64,000 nucleotides of DNA, from the NCBI RefSeq assembly GCF_028583425.1, contig NC_072795.1, forward strand, positions 66,602,001 through 66,666,000, given 5' to 3'. The position numbers and the translations under genes are program-made. Below are positions 35,201 to 45,360 of the stretch, piece by piece; the first letter of the stretch is position 1; every line of letters starts with the position of its first letter. The notes beneath the pieces are model-generated. The model had not been told where the DNA came from. It did not search any database and saw only the letters and a list, made by a program, of their open reading frames with translations. The DNA comes from Eublepharis macularius (Eukaryota; Chordata; Lepidosauria; Squamata; Eublepharidae).

Positions 35201-37662
35201 CACCACTCTAAGCCCCTTTCCTTCAATGCACTTAGAAGAGTGTAACTCTGCTTACAACGGCACTGTCAACGTTGTGATTAATATTCTTCAGGTGATTATC
35301 CCTAGGGATTTTGTGAGAATGTACATGTATGTTTTATTGATTTATAATGGGTGAGATCACAAATACAAATAATAATCTAAATAAAAAATGAAGTTATGAA
35401 TTCACTTGATTGGCTATGTGCATCAAATGAAACCAAACCTAAGATTCTTATTTATATATCTGCTCCAACATGGTAGAAGAGATATGGTAATCACGAATCT
35501 GATGTTAAACTAACAAGTAACAGAAGTGATGTTACACAGAGTGACTAAAATTGAGGTGACCTCACAGAAAAGAATGAAATTCTGCTGAAAAAGATGAGCG
35601 GAAAACCATGGCATAGGATATCATGCATAGTTCTACAGGTGTGCTGAAATTAGCGTGTCAACAGTTTTCAATGCTTCCAGTTTTTTTCTTAAATTTAAAA
35701 CAATGTAACAAATGTAGATGCTATATTGTCTTTACATGTTTACATGTATTATTGCAATAAAAATAATTTCCAGACAAAACTTTTGCATTTGTTTGAATAT
35801 AATATTTAAAACACACTTGATTTTCTTTCCTAAACAAAGGTTTCATTTCAGATTTGAGTTGCTACTTGTTTACACTTGTTTACTAATTTAATTTAATTTA
35901 ATTTAATTTAATTTAATTTAATTTATTATATTTATATTCTGCCCTCCCCGCTTTCGCAGGCTCAGGGTGGATGAAATGAAAGTTTAAATAAACAAGCTAA
36001 ATGAAACCATGCTCTGCTTAGGGCACTGGACGTATTCCCCCCCCCCCAAATTCTCTAAAAAAAAAATTTAAAAACATCCATTTTCCCCCCAGAAAGTATT
36101 CCATTTCTAGTTTTTCCAGAAAACCCACATCATTGTCCTACATCACTTGCATAAGAAAACCTAGTGAGATAAGAAAACTTAGCAAAATAAGATGCTGCTG
36201 CTGTCCTAAGCGCAAGCAAGAGCAGTCCCATAAAGGAAGCATTCATGTGAAAATAGAATAAATCTCCTATCTGGAGACTTACAGGAGTTTCTTTTGCTGT
36301 TATCAGCCTCTCTGCATGAAGAAGAGCGAATGGGCACCCCCTGCTGATTACCTGGCAAATGGCCACCTCGTTCTCATCCAAGCTCTCTCTCAAATGCTGT
36401 AGTTCAGCTTCCCGTTCCCGCAGTTTCTCCTCAAGTTCATGAACAAGAAGGGTTTCATCAGCACCACTGTGCACAGGTGAGCGCCCACCACATGAGCCAC
36501 TGTCAGAGGACGGGTGCCCACGGCCACTCAGAGAGCCTGTACTCTTGCTTGACGATGACCGTCCACTGTCTGAGTTTGAAGGACCAGTGAGGCCCCGCGA
36601 ACTGCTACTGCCATGACTGTCGAGGTTTATGTGGCCCATAGAGATGCTTACTGGCTCCATTTGTTGGCTGCAACCAGTGCTGTATGTGGGCAGGCTTGAA
36701 AGGGAATTGCGTCCCGAGTCAGACATTGTTCCCGAGTGGGAGCTCGTGCGGCAGCTCAGGGAGTTGTGTTTCTCAGTACTCCCTGTGGAGGAGCCTCCAA
36801 AGAGCTGAGCCAGGCTAGCCTGGCTCTCAGAGAGCACTGAGGTACCAGGCCGCAGAGCCAAGTGCCCGTGCAGTGGGGGGTTGCGGTTCTTGGGCATGAC
36901 AGGCTTGAAGGCAGTTGGGCGGATTAGCGTCTTCTCCATGTTCTGAAAAATAATACAAGGGCACAAGTGAGTAAGTTCAGGCCTTGACACTGGAAGGTTA
37001 AATCACAGATATGAAATTCTCACTGACAAACTCAATTTTTATCTTTGTATACACCATCTGCAGGGGAAGAGGGAGAGAAACAATTGTTTAGTCACCAACA
37101 TTATGATTGATTTAAGAAGAACTACATACTTCCAATAAATATTTCTCTCTCTCAAAGGCAGAATTTTGAAGGAGCTGACCAAAATGAGCTAGTAGGCCTT
37201 TCACTGGTGAGGCAGGCGGTGAAGCATAATGTTTTTCAACAGCCCATCATCTTGCTCTAGCAAGCTGCCACCCCTTCTTACCTTCTCAAGTTTCCCCGAG
37301 ACGGGCACCAGCTTGGGGGGAGGTCCGCGGATGGTGCCAACTTGAGGCTTGTCATCCTGCAAGTCCTCTGTATCACTACAGGGGCTTATGGGAGATACAG
37401 CTTCAGCCCAATCCTCTTCACTGCCATAAGCATAGCTGACTTTCTTGGCAGGGAGCCCCTGGCACAGGGGCTCTTGGGAGCCAGCACCTCCTGGCAGACG
37501 GAAGGGGGTGAACTCTGTTGTGGCCTTGTGGCAAGGCCTACCTGAGATGAGGCTACTGACACTGCCCATTGCTGCAGGAGGTGAGCAGGCACCTGAGTGG
37601 AGCTGGGCAGCCCCTTCAGAGGAAGACTCAATGGAGATGGGCAGGGTCTGCACTATGGCCAT
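31610..37662 (-). CDS. LZTS2: LZTS2, leucine zipper putative tumor suppressor 2 (complete CDS, 4 coding exons)
   Basis: LZTS2 binds katanin p80 and beta-catenin, and acts at centrosome and midbody and in limiting Wnt signalling (family knowledge). Exons 37662-37282, 36942-36352, 33804-33535 and 32278-31610 join in frame to give 636 residues plus TGA; human is 669. The start MAIVQTLP matches human and has a good Kozak context (A at -3, G at +4). Order: conserved MGSVSSLISGRPC (32-44), acidic/Ser region, GPPPKLVPVSGKLEK (to 127), IRPTAFKPVMP, a Ser-rich low-complexity region with SDSGRNSLSSLPTYSTG, then coiled coil from about 290 to 620 (Fez1 domain) with EETKWEVCQKSGEISLLKQQ and YQKQLQHNYIQMYQ. 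It ends EEIAATEI, a class I PDZ-ligand shape. It is convergent with PDZD7. Confidence 0.96.
32279..33534 (-). other. LZTS2: LZTS2 intron 3
   Basis: 1.26-kb intron with GT-AG ends. No repeat or coding sequence was recognised inside. Confidence 0.8.
33535..33804 (-). CDS. LZTS2: LZTS2 coding exon 3 (coiled coil)
   Basis: Residues 325-414 (270 nt, exact codons). Begins VYEEKQRRCEEEMEELRQGY, then LQLQIFQLQQEKKKLQEDFA and ELGPRLEETKWE. The acceptor on the - strand is CTCAATCCAG and the donor is GTGAGC. Confidence 0.96.
33805..36351 (-). other. LZTS2: LZTS2 intron 2
   Basis: 2.5-kb intron. It contains a LINE-like tail near 34380-34440 (GTAAACCACTCTGAGTCTGT ... AATAAAATAAA) and a (TTTAA)n run with a SINE/LINE end near 35884-35990. 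Nothing coding was recognised. Confidence 0.75.
35884..35926. repeat. (TTTAA)n microsatellite
   Basis: About eight consecutive TTTAA units at the A/T tail of a - strand interspersed repeat (35927-35990: TTATATTTATATTCTGCCCT). The repeat probably grew from that tail. Confidence 0.85.
36352..36942 (-). CDS. LZTS2: LZTS2 coding exon 2 (Ser-rich region, start of coiled coil)
   Basis: Residues 128-324 (591 nt). Begins NMEKTLIRPTAFKPVMPKN, holds the conserved SDSGRNSLSSLPTYSTG, SNSDSGRSSSSKSTGSLSGR and ELEEKLREREAELQHLRESL, ending DENEVAICQ. The acceptor is TATTTTTCAG and the donor is GTAATC. Confidence 0.96.
37282..37662 (-). CDS. LZTS2: LZTS2 coding exon 1 (start codon)
   Basis: Residues 1-127. 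ATG at 37662-37660 in the context GACATCATGG. A GTG lies three codons upstream in frame but is not needed: the peptide MAIVQTLP matches the human start. The exon continues upstream as 5' UTR to the acceptor at about 37692 (TCTCTCTTTCAG), so a further non-coding exon exists upstream. The donor is GTAAGA. Confidence 0.95.
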
Positions 37663-37692
37663 GATGTCCACAGAGGAGGCTTTGCAAGTGGC
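37663..37692 (-). other. LZTS2: LZTS2 5' UTR part of coding exon 1
   Basis: Thirty transcribed bases between the acceptor AG and the ATG. The presence of an acceptor shows that the promoter and at least one leader exon lie at higher coordinates. I could not place them. Confidence 0.75.
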
Positions 37693-37974
37693 CTGAAAGA
37701 GAGAAGAAATGGCTACTGAGAATGGGAGCGGGGGAGATGATGATACCTCATAGACCTTTGCTTAGACTAACTTCTGTCTCTGTAGTTTAATGACATGGGT
37801 ATGGATTAGGAGTATAGGGAGAGCTAAATGGCATTTTGAAAAATAGAATGTTTCAATACACAATGATTAAAAAAAGATAAGAAAAATAAAAGAATTTTGC
37901 TCTAACTGTCAGCTGGCCAGAAGCTGCAAAGGGTCAAGGAAGAACCAGTCCTGCTCCTATCTATCCAGTACATT

Positions 37975-38138
37975 TTTCATCCCTCCTTTTCTTCAATGAG
38001 CTCAGAGAGGTCTACATGGGCCTCCAAGTCCTGAGGTAAGTTAGGCTAAGAAACAGTAACTGTTCTAAGAGTACAGATCTGAATTAAAGTCTCCCAGACC
38101 CTAATCTAACATTAACTACTATGCCACACTGGCTCTCA
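37975..38138 (-). repeat. tRNA-derived SINE, - strand
   Basis: Read on the - strand this starts GAGAGCCAGTGTGGCATAGT, then a GGGAGACTTTAATTC B-box-like part and TTACCTCAGGACTTGG, as in squamate tRNA-SINEs. Confidence 0.6.
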
Positions 38139-38199
38139 GGCATCTACCACTAGGCAATACCCGCTGTTTACATTGTGCACACCATATTAGCTATAAACA

Positions 38200-38402
38200 T
38201 CCAGAGAGCTAGTGCAGTAGAAAGTAGCAGCAGGACTGGGGAGACCTGGGCTCAAACCCTCATTTTGCCAAAAAGGTGTTTAGGTGACATTAGTCTACCT
38301 AGCCTCACAAGAGTTGTTTAGAGAATAGCATGGAAATGAGAATCATGTATGTCATCCTGAGTTTCTAGGAAGAGAAGAGTGGTACTTAAGATGAATAAAA
38401 CA
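38200..38402 (+). repeat. tRNA-derived SINE, + strand
   Basis: AGAGCTAGTGCAGTAGAAAG, GGGAGACCTGGGCTCAAACC (B-box region), CTACCTAGCCTCACAAGAG and an AATAAA end follow the squamate SINE layout. Confidence 0.65.
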
Positions 38403-40570
38403 GTCCGGACACACAGCAGGACATCAGCCACAACTGATGTGAATTTATGGAACTGCCTCCCTCTAAAGACCCCGACTTGCTATCGCTTCAACACTTATCA
38501 AATCTTTTAAGTTTATTTGGTCAAATTTCAGGTTTAGAAGTAAACTACACCAAGTCAAACATACTTCCTTTAAACACAACAACTGCAACTCAATTGAATA
38601 TTAAACACATATATAAATTCCAGTGGGAACCAAAAAAAAACTACCATATCTGGGTATAATCTTACCATCTGACCTCAACCAGTTACTAAAGTTAAATCAC
38701 ATAGATAAAATGGCTAAAATAAGAGCAGAATTAAGTGACTGGAATAAAAAACAATTATCATTGTATGATAGATACCATCTAATTAAATCATTTGCACTTC
38801 CCAAGTTAATTTTTCTCTTTCGAACAATTCCAATATTAATCCCACCAAAACTTTTAAAACAATGGCAAACCTTCTTCAATAAATTTTTGTGGCAAGATAA
38901 ACATCCAAGAATTGCATTTACAACACTAAGATTAAAAAACACACAAGGAGGCTTTAATTTCCCAGATATTGATCTCTATCAAAAAGCTGCATGATTAAAA
39001 AATGTAATTTCTATAATGCAGAAGGAAGATCATATGGATTGGATCAACCTTTTACAAAACACACAACAAAATGAATCCATTCAGGATCTTCTATGGAATA
39101 AACAACACGTTCGCCCCACAAACACTAAACAAAACATCTTTTTTACAGCTATCCTAAAAGTATGGGATGCTTATAGAAATAAAATCACCCCCAAATATTC
39201 CAGGTTCTCTTCTTTTCTTTTTCAGGATTGGTTTCCACCGGGTCTCTCACCCACATTCACTAAAAAATGGAACCAAAACAACATAACAAGGCTAACTGAT
39301 ATTGCCTCCCGAGAAGGCTTACTAGATAAACCAGAATTGGAGCAAAAAATTAATAGTAATATATCATGGTTTATTTATTTTCAATTAAAGAATCTAGCCT
39401 CTTCTATAAACTTAAAGGACATTATGAAACAACCAAAGACTGCATTTGAACAAATTATAGATAGGGAAGGTCTTTCAAATAAAGGAGTAATCTCCAAAAT
39501 TTGTAATATTTTGCTACAAAACATTAAACTTAAAACCTTAACATATCAGTCAAAATGGCACCAAGACTGTGACAAAATATTATCAAAAGAACAATGGGAA
39601 ATATTATGGTCCTCTAAAATATTTAATTCATCAACAGTTAATATTAAACCACAGTCCTATAAAATATTAACAAGATGATATCTTACACCCAAAAAATTAG
39701 CAGTTATTTACTCTCACAGTTCATCTTTATGTTGGAAAGGATGTGGGGATACAGGATCATATATACATTGTTGGTGGAAATGTCATTACATAGAAGAATT
39801 CTGGAATACAATCTTGCACCAAATCTTTTTGTTAACTGGCTACAAAATACCAAAGAAACCTGAGCTGATATTTCTGAATCAATGGGATGATATAGAGATC
39901 CCACCAATTCGACGAGACCTCATCAATATCTTCTTAATGGCAGCAAAAAATTTAATTGCTTTAAAATGGAAATCACATACTGTACCAACAATTACCAGTT
40001 GGTATTCTAAAAGATGGGACCATTTTTTATTTGAAAAAATCAATGATGGAATCTATCAAGCTGAAAATTTCCCCAAAACAACAAATTTTATGGAAAAATG
40101 GTTCCCCTTTTTTGAATACATTTCTAAAGAAAATCTATATCCTCCCAATAAAATATACCAAACAATCCTGAATCTATAATCCAAAATATATCAGATCATT
40201 CAAGTTGAATTTGTCTTTCCATGTTTTACCTTTCTCTGTTATGTAGTTTTTAAAAATTTATCCATGTTGTATTTCGTATTGTAAACAGTTTTGTTAATAA
40301 TTGAAATAAAAATATTTTTTTAAAAGACCCAGACTTGTATGGGTTCTTCTCACAGCCTTTCAAAGAGAACACAAAACCTACCTCTTTCAAAAAGCCTTTG
40401 GAGTGGGCATTTGTTTCTACAGTAGGGCTGCTGTGTTTTAAATGAATGGTTATGAAACCATTATTTTAAACTGTCCTTTATTCTTACTACTCTTTTATTG
40501 TTTTGTTTGAAGCCATCTCAAGCCGCAGAGAGAGAGGGTACCAATGTTTAAAATAAATACATAAACTCCC
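38403..40570 (+). repeat. L2-like LINE 3' end, split by an L1
   Basis: The left part (to 38479) encodes a WNCLPL-type end and the right part (40323-40570) continues with CTTTCAAAGAGAACACAAAA and a tail CAAGCCGCAGAGAGAGAGGG ... AATAAAT. Both parts join when the L1 at 38480-40322 is taken out. Family call is by general likeness. Confidence 0.55.
38480..40322 (+). mobile_element. 5'-truncated L1 retrotransposon (ORF2 C-terminal part and 3' UTR), broken
   Basis: The three + frames together read as the C-terminal part of L1 ORF2: SGLEVNYTKSNILPLN, LGIILPSDLN, LIKSFALPKLIFLFRTIPIL, NKFLWQ..PRI..TTLRLKN, and a CWKGCGDTGSYIHCWWKC zinc-knuckle-like motif near 39736-39790, then a short 3' UTR with AATAAAAATA. 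Frameshifts near 38640 and 39680-39815 and a TGA at 38992-38994 make it non-functional. It is flanked by a 15-bp duplication, AAAGACCCCGACTTG (38465-38479) and AAAGACCCAGACTTG (40323-40337), with one difference. Confidence 0.88.
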
Positions 40571-42302
40571 GTTCAACGGGACAGGCTGTCTCCTACGCAC
40601 CAGGGGGAAGGGGTTCCGTCGGTGACACCAAGGACGGCTGGCAGGTGGGACCTGCCGGCGGCTGCATCCCTCAAAGCTTCCCATATGGGCCCGCGATCTC
40701 CACCACGCAAGGGGAAAGGGGTTCCTTCCATGCCACCACATCTGGCAGGTGGGTCATGGCAATACTGACTATCTGGGGCCGGGGCAGAACCATCAGTGAG
40801 CGTGTTCGGTGTTCTGGCCTCCACTCTTGGAAGACCAGAAAGAGGCACACGTTAGGTGTTGAACTGAAAATAACCATAACTAAAACCACCTTTCCTCATC
40901 CAATTTTGTATGGTGTGATGATATTACTGTCATATTATTTCTATGTAATGTTTTTTAATTTTGTGCATAACACAGATAAAAGCTACGCTATTAAAATGGC
41001 AAGAATAGATGGTTCTCAAAGTGACAGAATTTACTTTTGAGTGCTTGACTCAACAAACATTTTGCTTCTACTCACTTGGCAGACATTAGTTGCTTAACTA
41101 TGATTTTCAAGCTTGTTTCCATAATACTGTGAACTAGAAACTGGCTTCTTCTTTAAAAAGAAAATAAAAGATTACATTTCAAACAGTCTTCTCTGAGACC
41201 CTCGGTAGAGAGCAGTTTGCCCAATATCCACTCAAGAGATTAATCTGTTTTCATTTCCATTAATCAGTATGCTCCTACACACAAATACGTGCATGCACTC
41301 ACACATTTGCGCAAACACACACACCTTCCTTTTAAAATAATACTCCTTGGGCACTCCTGTAACAAAAGAAAATTAAAAGACCAACTCAGCAGGGCCAAGC
41401 TGGGTCCACATCCAACTGAGTGCACAAGCAGTGTCCAATTCAAAGTCCAGCTCCCAGAGTTGGCTTCTCTCCGGAGACAGCAGGTGCCTGGCCTGCCTGG
41501 AACTCACAAAGCTGACTGCTGGGGGGGATCAGACCAGGTTCCAACTCAGGTTTCAACTCCACGTTCTCCCAGGCCGTGGGTCTATGGAAAGGTCTGTTAA
41601 AGTTGCTAAATGAAGGAGATGTTCAAAGGCAGCTAAAAGGAGAAAAAGAAGCCTCCAAAGCGAAGAGGGGTAAGTAGGAAAAAGACCAAAGAGTGCAACG
41701 CTTGTGTTTCAAATTATATTTACTGCAAAAAGCTAGTGCCAGTCTCAGAAATACTGGTATTCTATTCTAGATAGTCTATTTTCACAGTGTCAAGTTATGA
41801 GATATAAGTTTCCAAACACAGGAGAAAAGAACTCTTAGAGCAAGGCCAGAAACAGTCTTCCATTTGTGGTGATGTGTTGTTACCTGGAATGTATCAGCCC
41901 AGCCAAACTCACTAAAAAAGGCAGCAGGAAAATAGGCTGTGGTGTTTACAATCTCTATTCACTCCACATCCCTCTCAGTGAAGATGTCAAGGGTATGTTT
42001 GCATGGAAGTTCAATTTTACTGAGGTATTTTCTGCCAGGAAAAGCCTTCAAATTTTGTTACATAGCTAGTTCTACATTAGCTGTTTATTAGCTGCTCCTG
42101 GAAGACTCAATATTAGTTGTTTCCTATTCAGCACTAGTGAGCCTGTATATATGCAGTATGAACCAACAGATTCCCGATTCCAGAGCAGAAATTCATGGCT
42201 AGAGTCTCTTCAGAGCCCTGCTTTTATATGGGGAATGTCCCCAGCATCAAATTTAGTGTGGGGAGAGGGGTTCATGAAATTCAGTACTATAATTATGGCA
42301 GG
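40571..42302. other. Non-coding stretch
   Basis: 40570-40850 is unusually GC- and CpG-rich (CGGTGACACCAAGGACGGCT type text) and may be part of an unrecognised repeat. The remainder shows nothing assignable. Confidence 0.4.
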
Positions 42303-42397
42303 AGCTTGCAAGAAGGCAGCAGTTAACATTGTTCCTAGGAAAGACTACAGGGAACATCCCTGACTGAGGATTAAAGATGTAAAGCCTTGAGGAAAAC
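42303..42397 (+). repeat. Direct repeat unit 1 (about 95 bp)
   Basis: Begins AGCTTGCAAGAAGGCAGCAG and ends AAAGCCTTGAGGAAAAC. A close copy lies at 42939-43037. The family is unknown. Confidence 0.8.
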
Positions 42398-42938
42398 ATA
42401 CATGCATTGTGGGGGAAGATAGTTTTTCATTTTTTCCCATCCTCCACTGGGACATTTTCCCCCTCAGGGAGAAAGGAAATGGGGGAATTGAAACAACCTT
42501 CTACATAATATCTTCCCTTTTTAGAAAGCCTTTAAGATAAGATTTTAAATTTTCTTTTTGTTGCCCTTCCGTCCCTCAAATGCTTTCTATTATGGAATTA
42601 TTGAACAATACTGTGTAATTACAGTTCCAGTACATGCAAGCACAATTCTCATATTATCTTCAGATTTCTCCATCTTCAGCAGAAAATAAAAGAAACTGCT
42701 CTCTGTGTGGAACACCAAACACCAAATCAAGAAGCAAAAGCAAAATGTGAAAAAATAAACTTGTTCCAATGCTTGCAAGCCCCCTGCCCTTTACATGGAT
42801 TGAACTTAAAAGAGAAAAATGAGAGTTCAGAATCAGAAGAAGGGGGACCCATGAAGACTCATAGGGGGCAGCGGGATCCTGATTACTCCCTGCTTACCAT
42901 TGCACACCCCACCAAATCACCTCACCCAACTGGCTGCC

Positions 42939-43037
42939 AGCTTGCAAGAAGGCAGCAGTTAGCATTGTTCCGAGGAAAGACTACAGGGAATGAATATCCC
43001 TGACTGAAGGCTAAAGATGTAAAGCCTTGAGGAAAAC
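42939..43037 (+). repeat. Direct repeat unit 2 (about 99 bp)
   Basis: Copy of 42303-42397 with a few substitutions and a 4-bp insertion (GGGAATGAATATCCC against GGGAACATCCC). It lies 636 bp downstream in the same orientation. Confidence 0.8.
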
Positions 43038-43493
43038 TAAGGTTACTACCAACGACGCACATCCAGGCAGATGTCTTGGTATGCATTGTTGCTCCAGCCA
43101 CAATGCCAGATGAACTTTGGCAAAATGCACACACAGATGTCATGACAAAGTGGTTGTCCCCCCCCCCCCCAGTTTATATACAACTTTAGATTCTACTGCA
43201 AAATTAACGGATCTTCCCGTTTCAGCAGATACCTAAATGGTAGCCCCATTGTGCAAATTCCACTGTCTGCATTGGGGACAACTCTTGATCACATACAGTG
43301 ACTGCTCTTTAAGAAACTGATTAGAGAAATATACTTAAGATGGTAGAATATTTAAAATATATTGTTAAAATGAAAATGTGGTTTATTTTCTCCGTATTTG
43401 CTATGACACTCACTGTGTGCCATGGAGATTACACTATAAAAGAGATCAATGTTTTCCGGGCTGTATTGCCGTGGTCTTGGCATTGTAGTTCCT

Positions 43494-43528
43494 GACGTTT
43501 CGCCAGCAGCTGTGGCTGGCATCTTCAG
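43494..43528 (-). ncRNA. Minimal hammerhead ribozyme-like motif, - strand
   Basis: Exact mirror copy of the + strand motif in the left arm: CTGAAGA at 43528-43522, GAAA at 43501-43498, GTC at 43496-43494. It lies in the same orientation as LZTS2, about 5.8 kb upstream of the first coding exon. Confidence 0.65.
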
Positions 43529-43631
43529 AGGTGTAGCACCAAAAGACAGAGATCTCTCAGTGTCACAGTGTGGAAAAGATGTAGGTCCACACTGTGACAC
43601 TGAGAGATCTCTGTCTTTTGGTGCTACACCT

Positions 43632-43666
43632 CTGAAGATGCCAGCCACAGCTGCTGGCGAAACGTC
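43632..43666 (+). ncRNA. Minimal hammerhead ribozyme-like motif, + strand
   Basis: CTGAAGA (43632-43638), helix II GCCAGC/GCTGGC with a CACAGCT loop, GAAA (43659-43662), then CGTC with cleavage expected after C43666. Helix I starts CCT/AGG. Helix III would be ACGT with no loop, which fits the published idea that Penelope hammerheads act as dimers. Confidence 0.65.
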
Positions 43667-44164
43667 AGGAACTACAATGCCAAGACCACGGCAATACAGC
43701 CCGGAAAACCCACAACAGCCATCGTTCTCCGGCCGTGAAAGCCTTCGACAATACATCGAGATCAATGTTATTGTAAGTTTAATTCAATATCCAGATTTAC
43801 TGAGTTTTGAACACTATGCTCTAAGGAACACACTACTGGGGTTTGTTTAAATCAGAAGTGGGAAAAAATTGTTGCTTGTGGTATACCATCAATACTTAAT
43901 AGCTGCCTCTTGTCGACAAGTGCTACAGATCATTATATTCCTGCAGATATCATATTGTGTTGCAGCAAAAACTAAAACAGTAATTTTGTGGCATCTTAAA
44001 GACTTAATGAATTTATGAAGGTGAGACTATTTCTATTTTCAGATAATAAAATCTTCCTTTTATTTACTACACTGTTGATGGTTTCTATTCTCCCCCCACC
44101 CCCTATTTTCCCAAACAGCACAGGTATGAGCACTGTAGGCTGCAGCCTGCTGTTCCATCCATAA

Positions 44165-44345
44165 CACTAGGTTTTATTTACTTATTTTTTATTTTATACC
44201 TAGCTTTTCTCCACAATGGGGAACCTAGAGCAGTTTACATCATTCTCCTCTTCTCCACTTTATTCCTCACAGCAACCCTGTGAGGTAGGTTCACCTGAGA
44301 GTGTCTGACTGGCTCAAGACCACCTAACAAGCTGCCATATACTTT
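44165..44345 (-). repeat. tRNA-derived SINE tail, - strand
   Basis: On the - strand: GACAGAC-like head missing, then GAACCTACCTCACAGGGTTG, GAATAAAGTGGAGAAGAGGA, TGATGTAAACTGCTCTAGGT and an A/T-rich tail. This is the same layout as the SINE at 22473-22652. Confidence 0.65.
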
Positions 44346-45150
44346 TACATTTCATTAATATACCAAACGGTACCATTTTGTGTGGAACCAGTTACACATT
44401 TAGGCCTTTATAATAATAAAGGTTAGATCTGATAAGAAAATAAACATTGCTTGGATTTTCCATTCCTCCACCTCAATCATTCTTTTCTTCCGCACCTTCA
44501 AAGTTTCTGGAAATTTTACACCTCTTTTTTACTCCTCTTTTTAAATTTTCACCAGCAGCACAGAAGCTGGTTTTCAAGGCTCCATATTAAGGGCCAACAT
44601 AATTGTTATTCTGCCAGAATCAGGAGTCATAGGAACAACCTACACAACTAGCCCCACTAGACTAGTCACAAAGATGGTGAGCCTTTAAATGTCACAGCAA
44701 TGCCATGGCAAAGCAGTTTCCACACACTGCTGCTATGTACAAAGGGCAGCAAATGTTCTAAACGTTACAAAAATGGAACGAAAGGGAGATCATGGAGCAC
44801 CCATTCCTTCCACAGCAATAAACCTCCCTTGGGGTTAAGCTAAGGGACTTTATTTCAGAGGTGTAACAGGCCACTTGCCAAGGAGCAGTAGCAACTGCCC
44901 CACGAGTGTTCAACCTCCCTTAGAGCACTCTTCCCATAGCTGGAGAGAGGCAGTGCTTTTTCCTTGGCCCTTTCACCCAGGAAAGGCTGTTGGGCTAATT
45001 CTCTTTTCCCTTCATAAAGACTATTCTGGCTGTTTGCTAAGACAGCGCCACCGCATAGTTTCTGGGACAATGAGGGAATGCAGGAATAGCAGGCAGTGAT
45101 AACAAACATCCATTCCATCACTATCTATAAGGCTCAATGAAGACTTTATT
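44346..45150. other. Non-coding stretch
   Basis: No gene or clear repeat was recognised. Short frames here lack any recognisable motif. Confidence 0.45.
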
Positions 45151-45159
45151 ACATCCATA

Positions 45160-45360
45160 GTGAGGAACTCGGGGTCAGTGAGGAGTATCTGTTAGGCAGC
45201 CACAAGTTCAAATCCCCACTTGGCCATGCAGGTCACTGGATGTTCCTGGGCCAGTCACTCTCTCGGCCTCACCTACGGTAAGGATAAAATGGAAAACAGA
45301 AGAACTATGTATTCCACTCCATGCTTCTTGAAGGAATGACAGGATACATATGTAATAAAT
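45160..45360 (+). repeat. tRNA-derived SINE, + strand
   Basis: AGGCAGCCACAAGTTCAAAT carries a B-box-like TTCAAAT, followed by GGCCAGTCACTCTCTCGGCC, GGATAAAATGGAAAACAGAA and an AATAAATAG end. Divergent copy. Confidence 0.55.

Larger units (their letters stand above)
43454..43757. mobile_element. Penelope-like element: two inverted terminal repeats forming a perfect palindrome
   Basis: Arms 43451-43574 and 43586-43709 are exact reverse complements (124 bp) around an 11-nt spacer. A further tail runs to 43757, ending GCCTTCGACAATACATC. A 12-bp duplication GAGATCAATGTT flanks it (43442-43453, 43758-43769). The text GACGTTTCGCCAGCAG with CATCTTCAGAGG is the hammerhead-bearing repeat of Penelope-like elements. 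No reverse transcriptase is present, so this is a truncated inverted-repeat copy. The lack of any difference between the arms suggests recent insertion or gene conversion. Confidence 0.82.

Noticed and set aside
37669..37671. Upstream GTG as LZTS2 start
   Set aside because: ATG at 37660-37662 matches the known MAIVQTLP start and has a good Kozak context; a GTG start is not needed in a vertebrate gene.
43352..43850. Near-identical frames on both strands (VSPAAVAGIFRGVAPKDRDL-like)
   Set aside because: Identical because the DNA is a perfect palindrome; the reading is of a Penelope-like repeat, not a protein.
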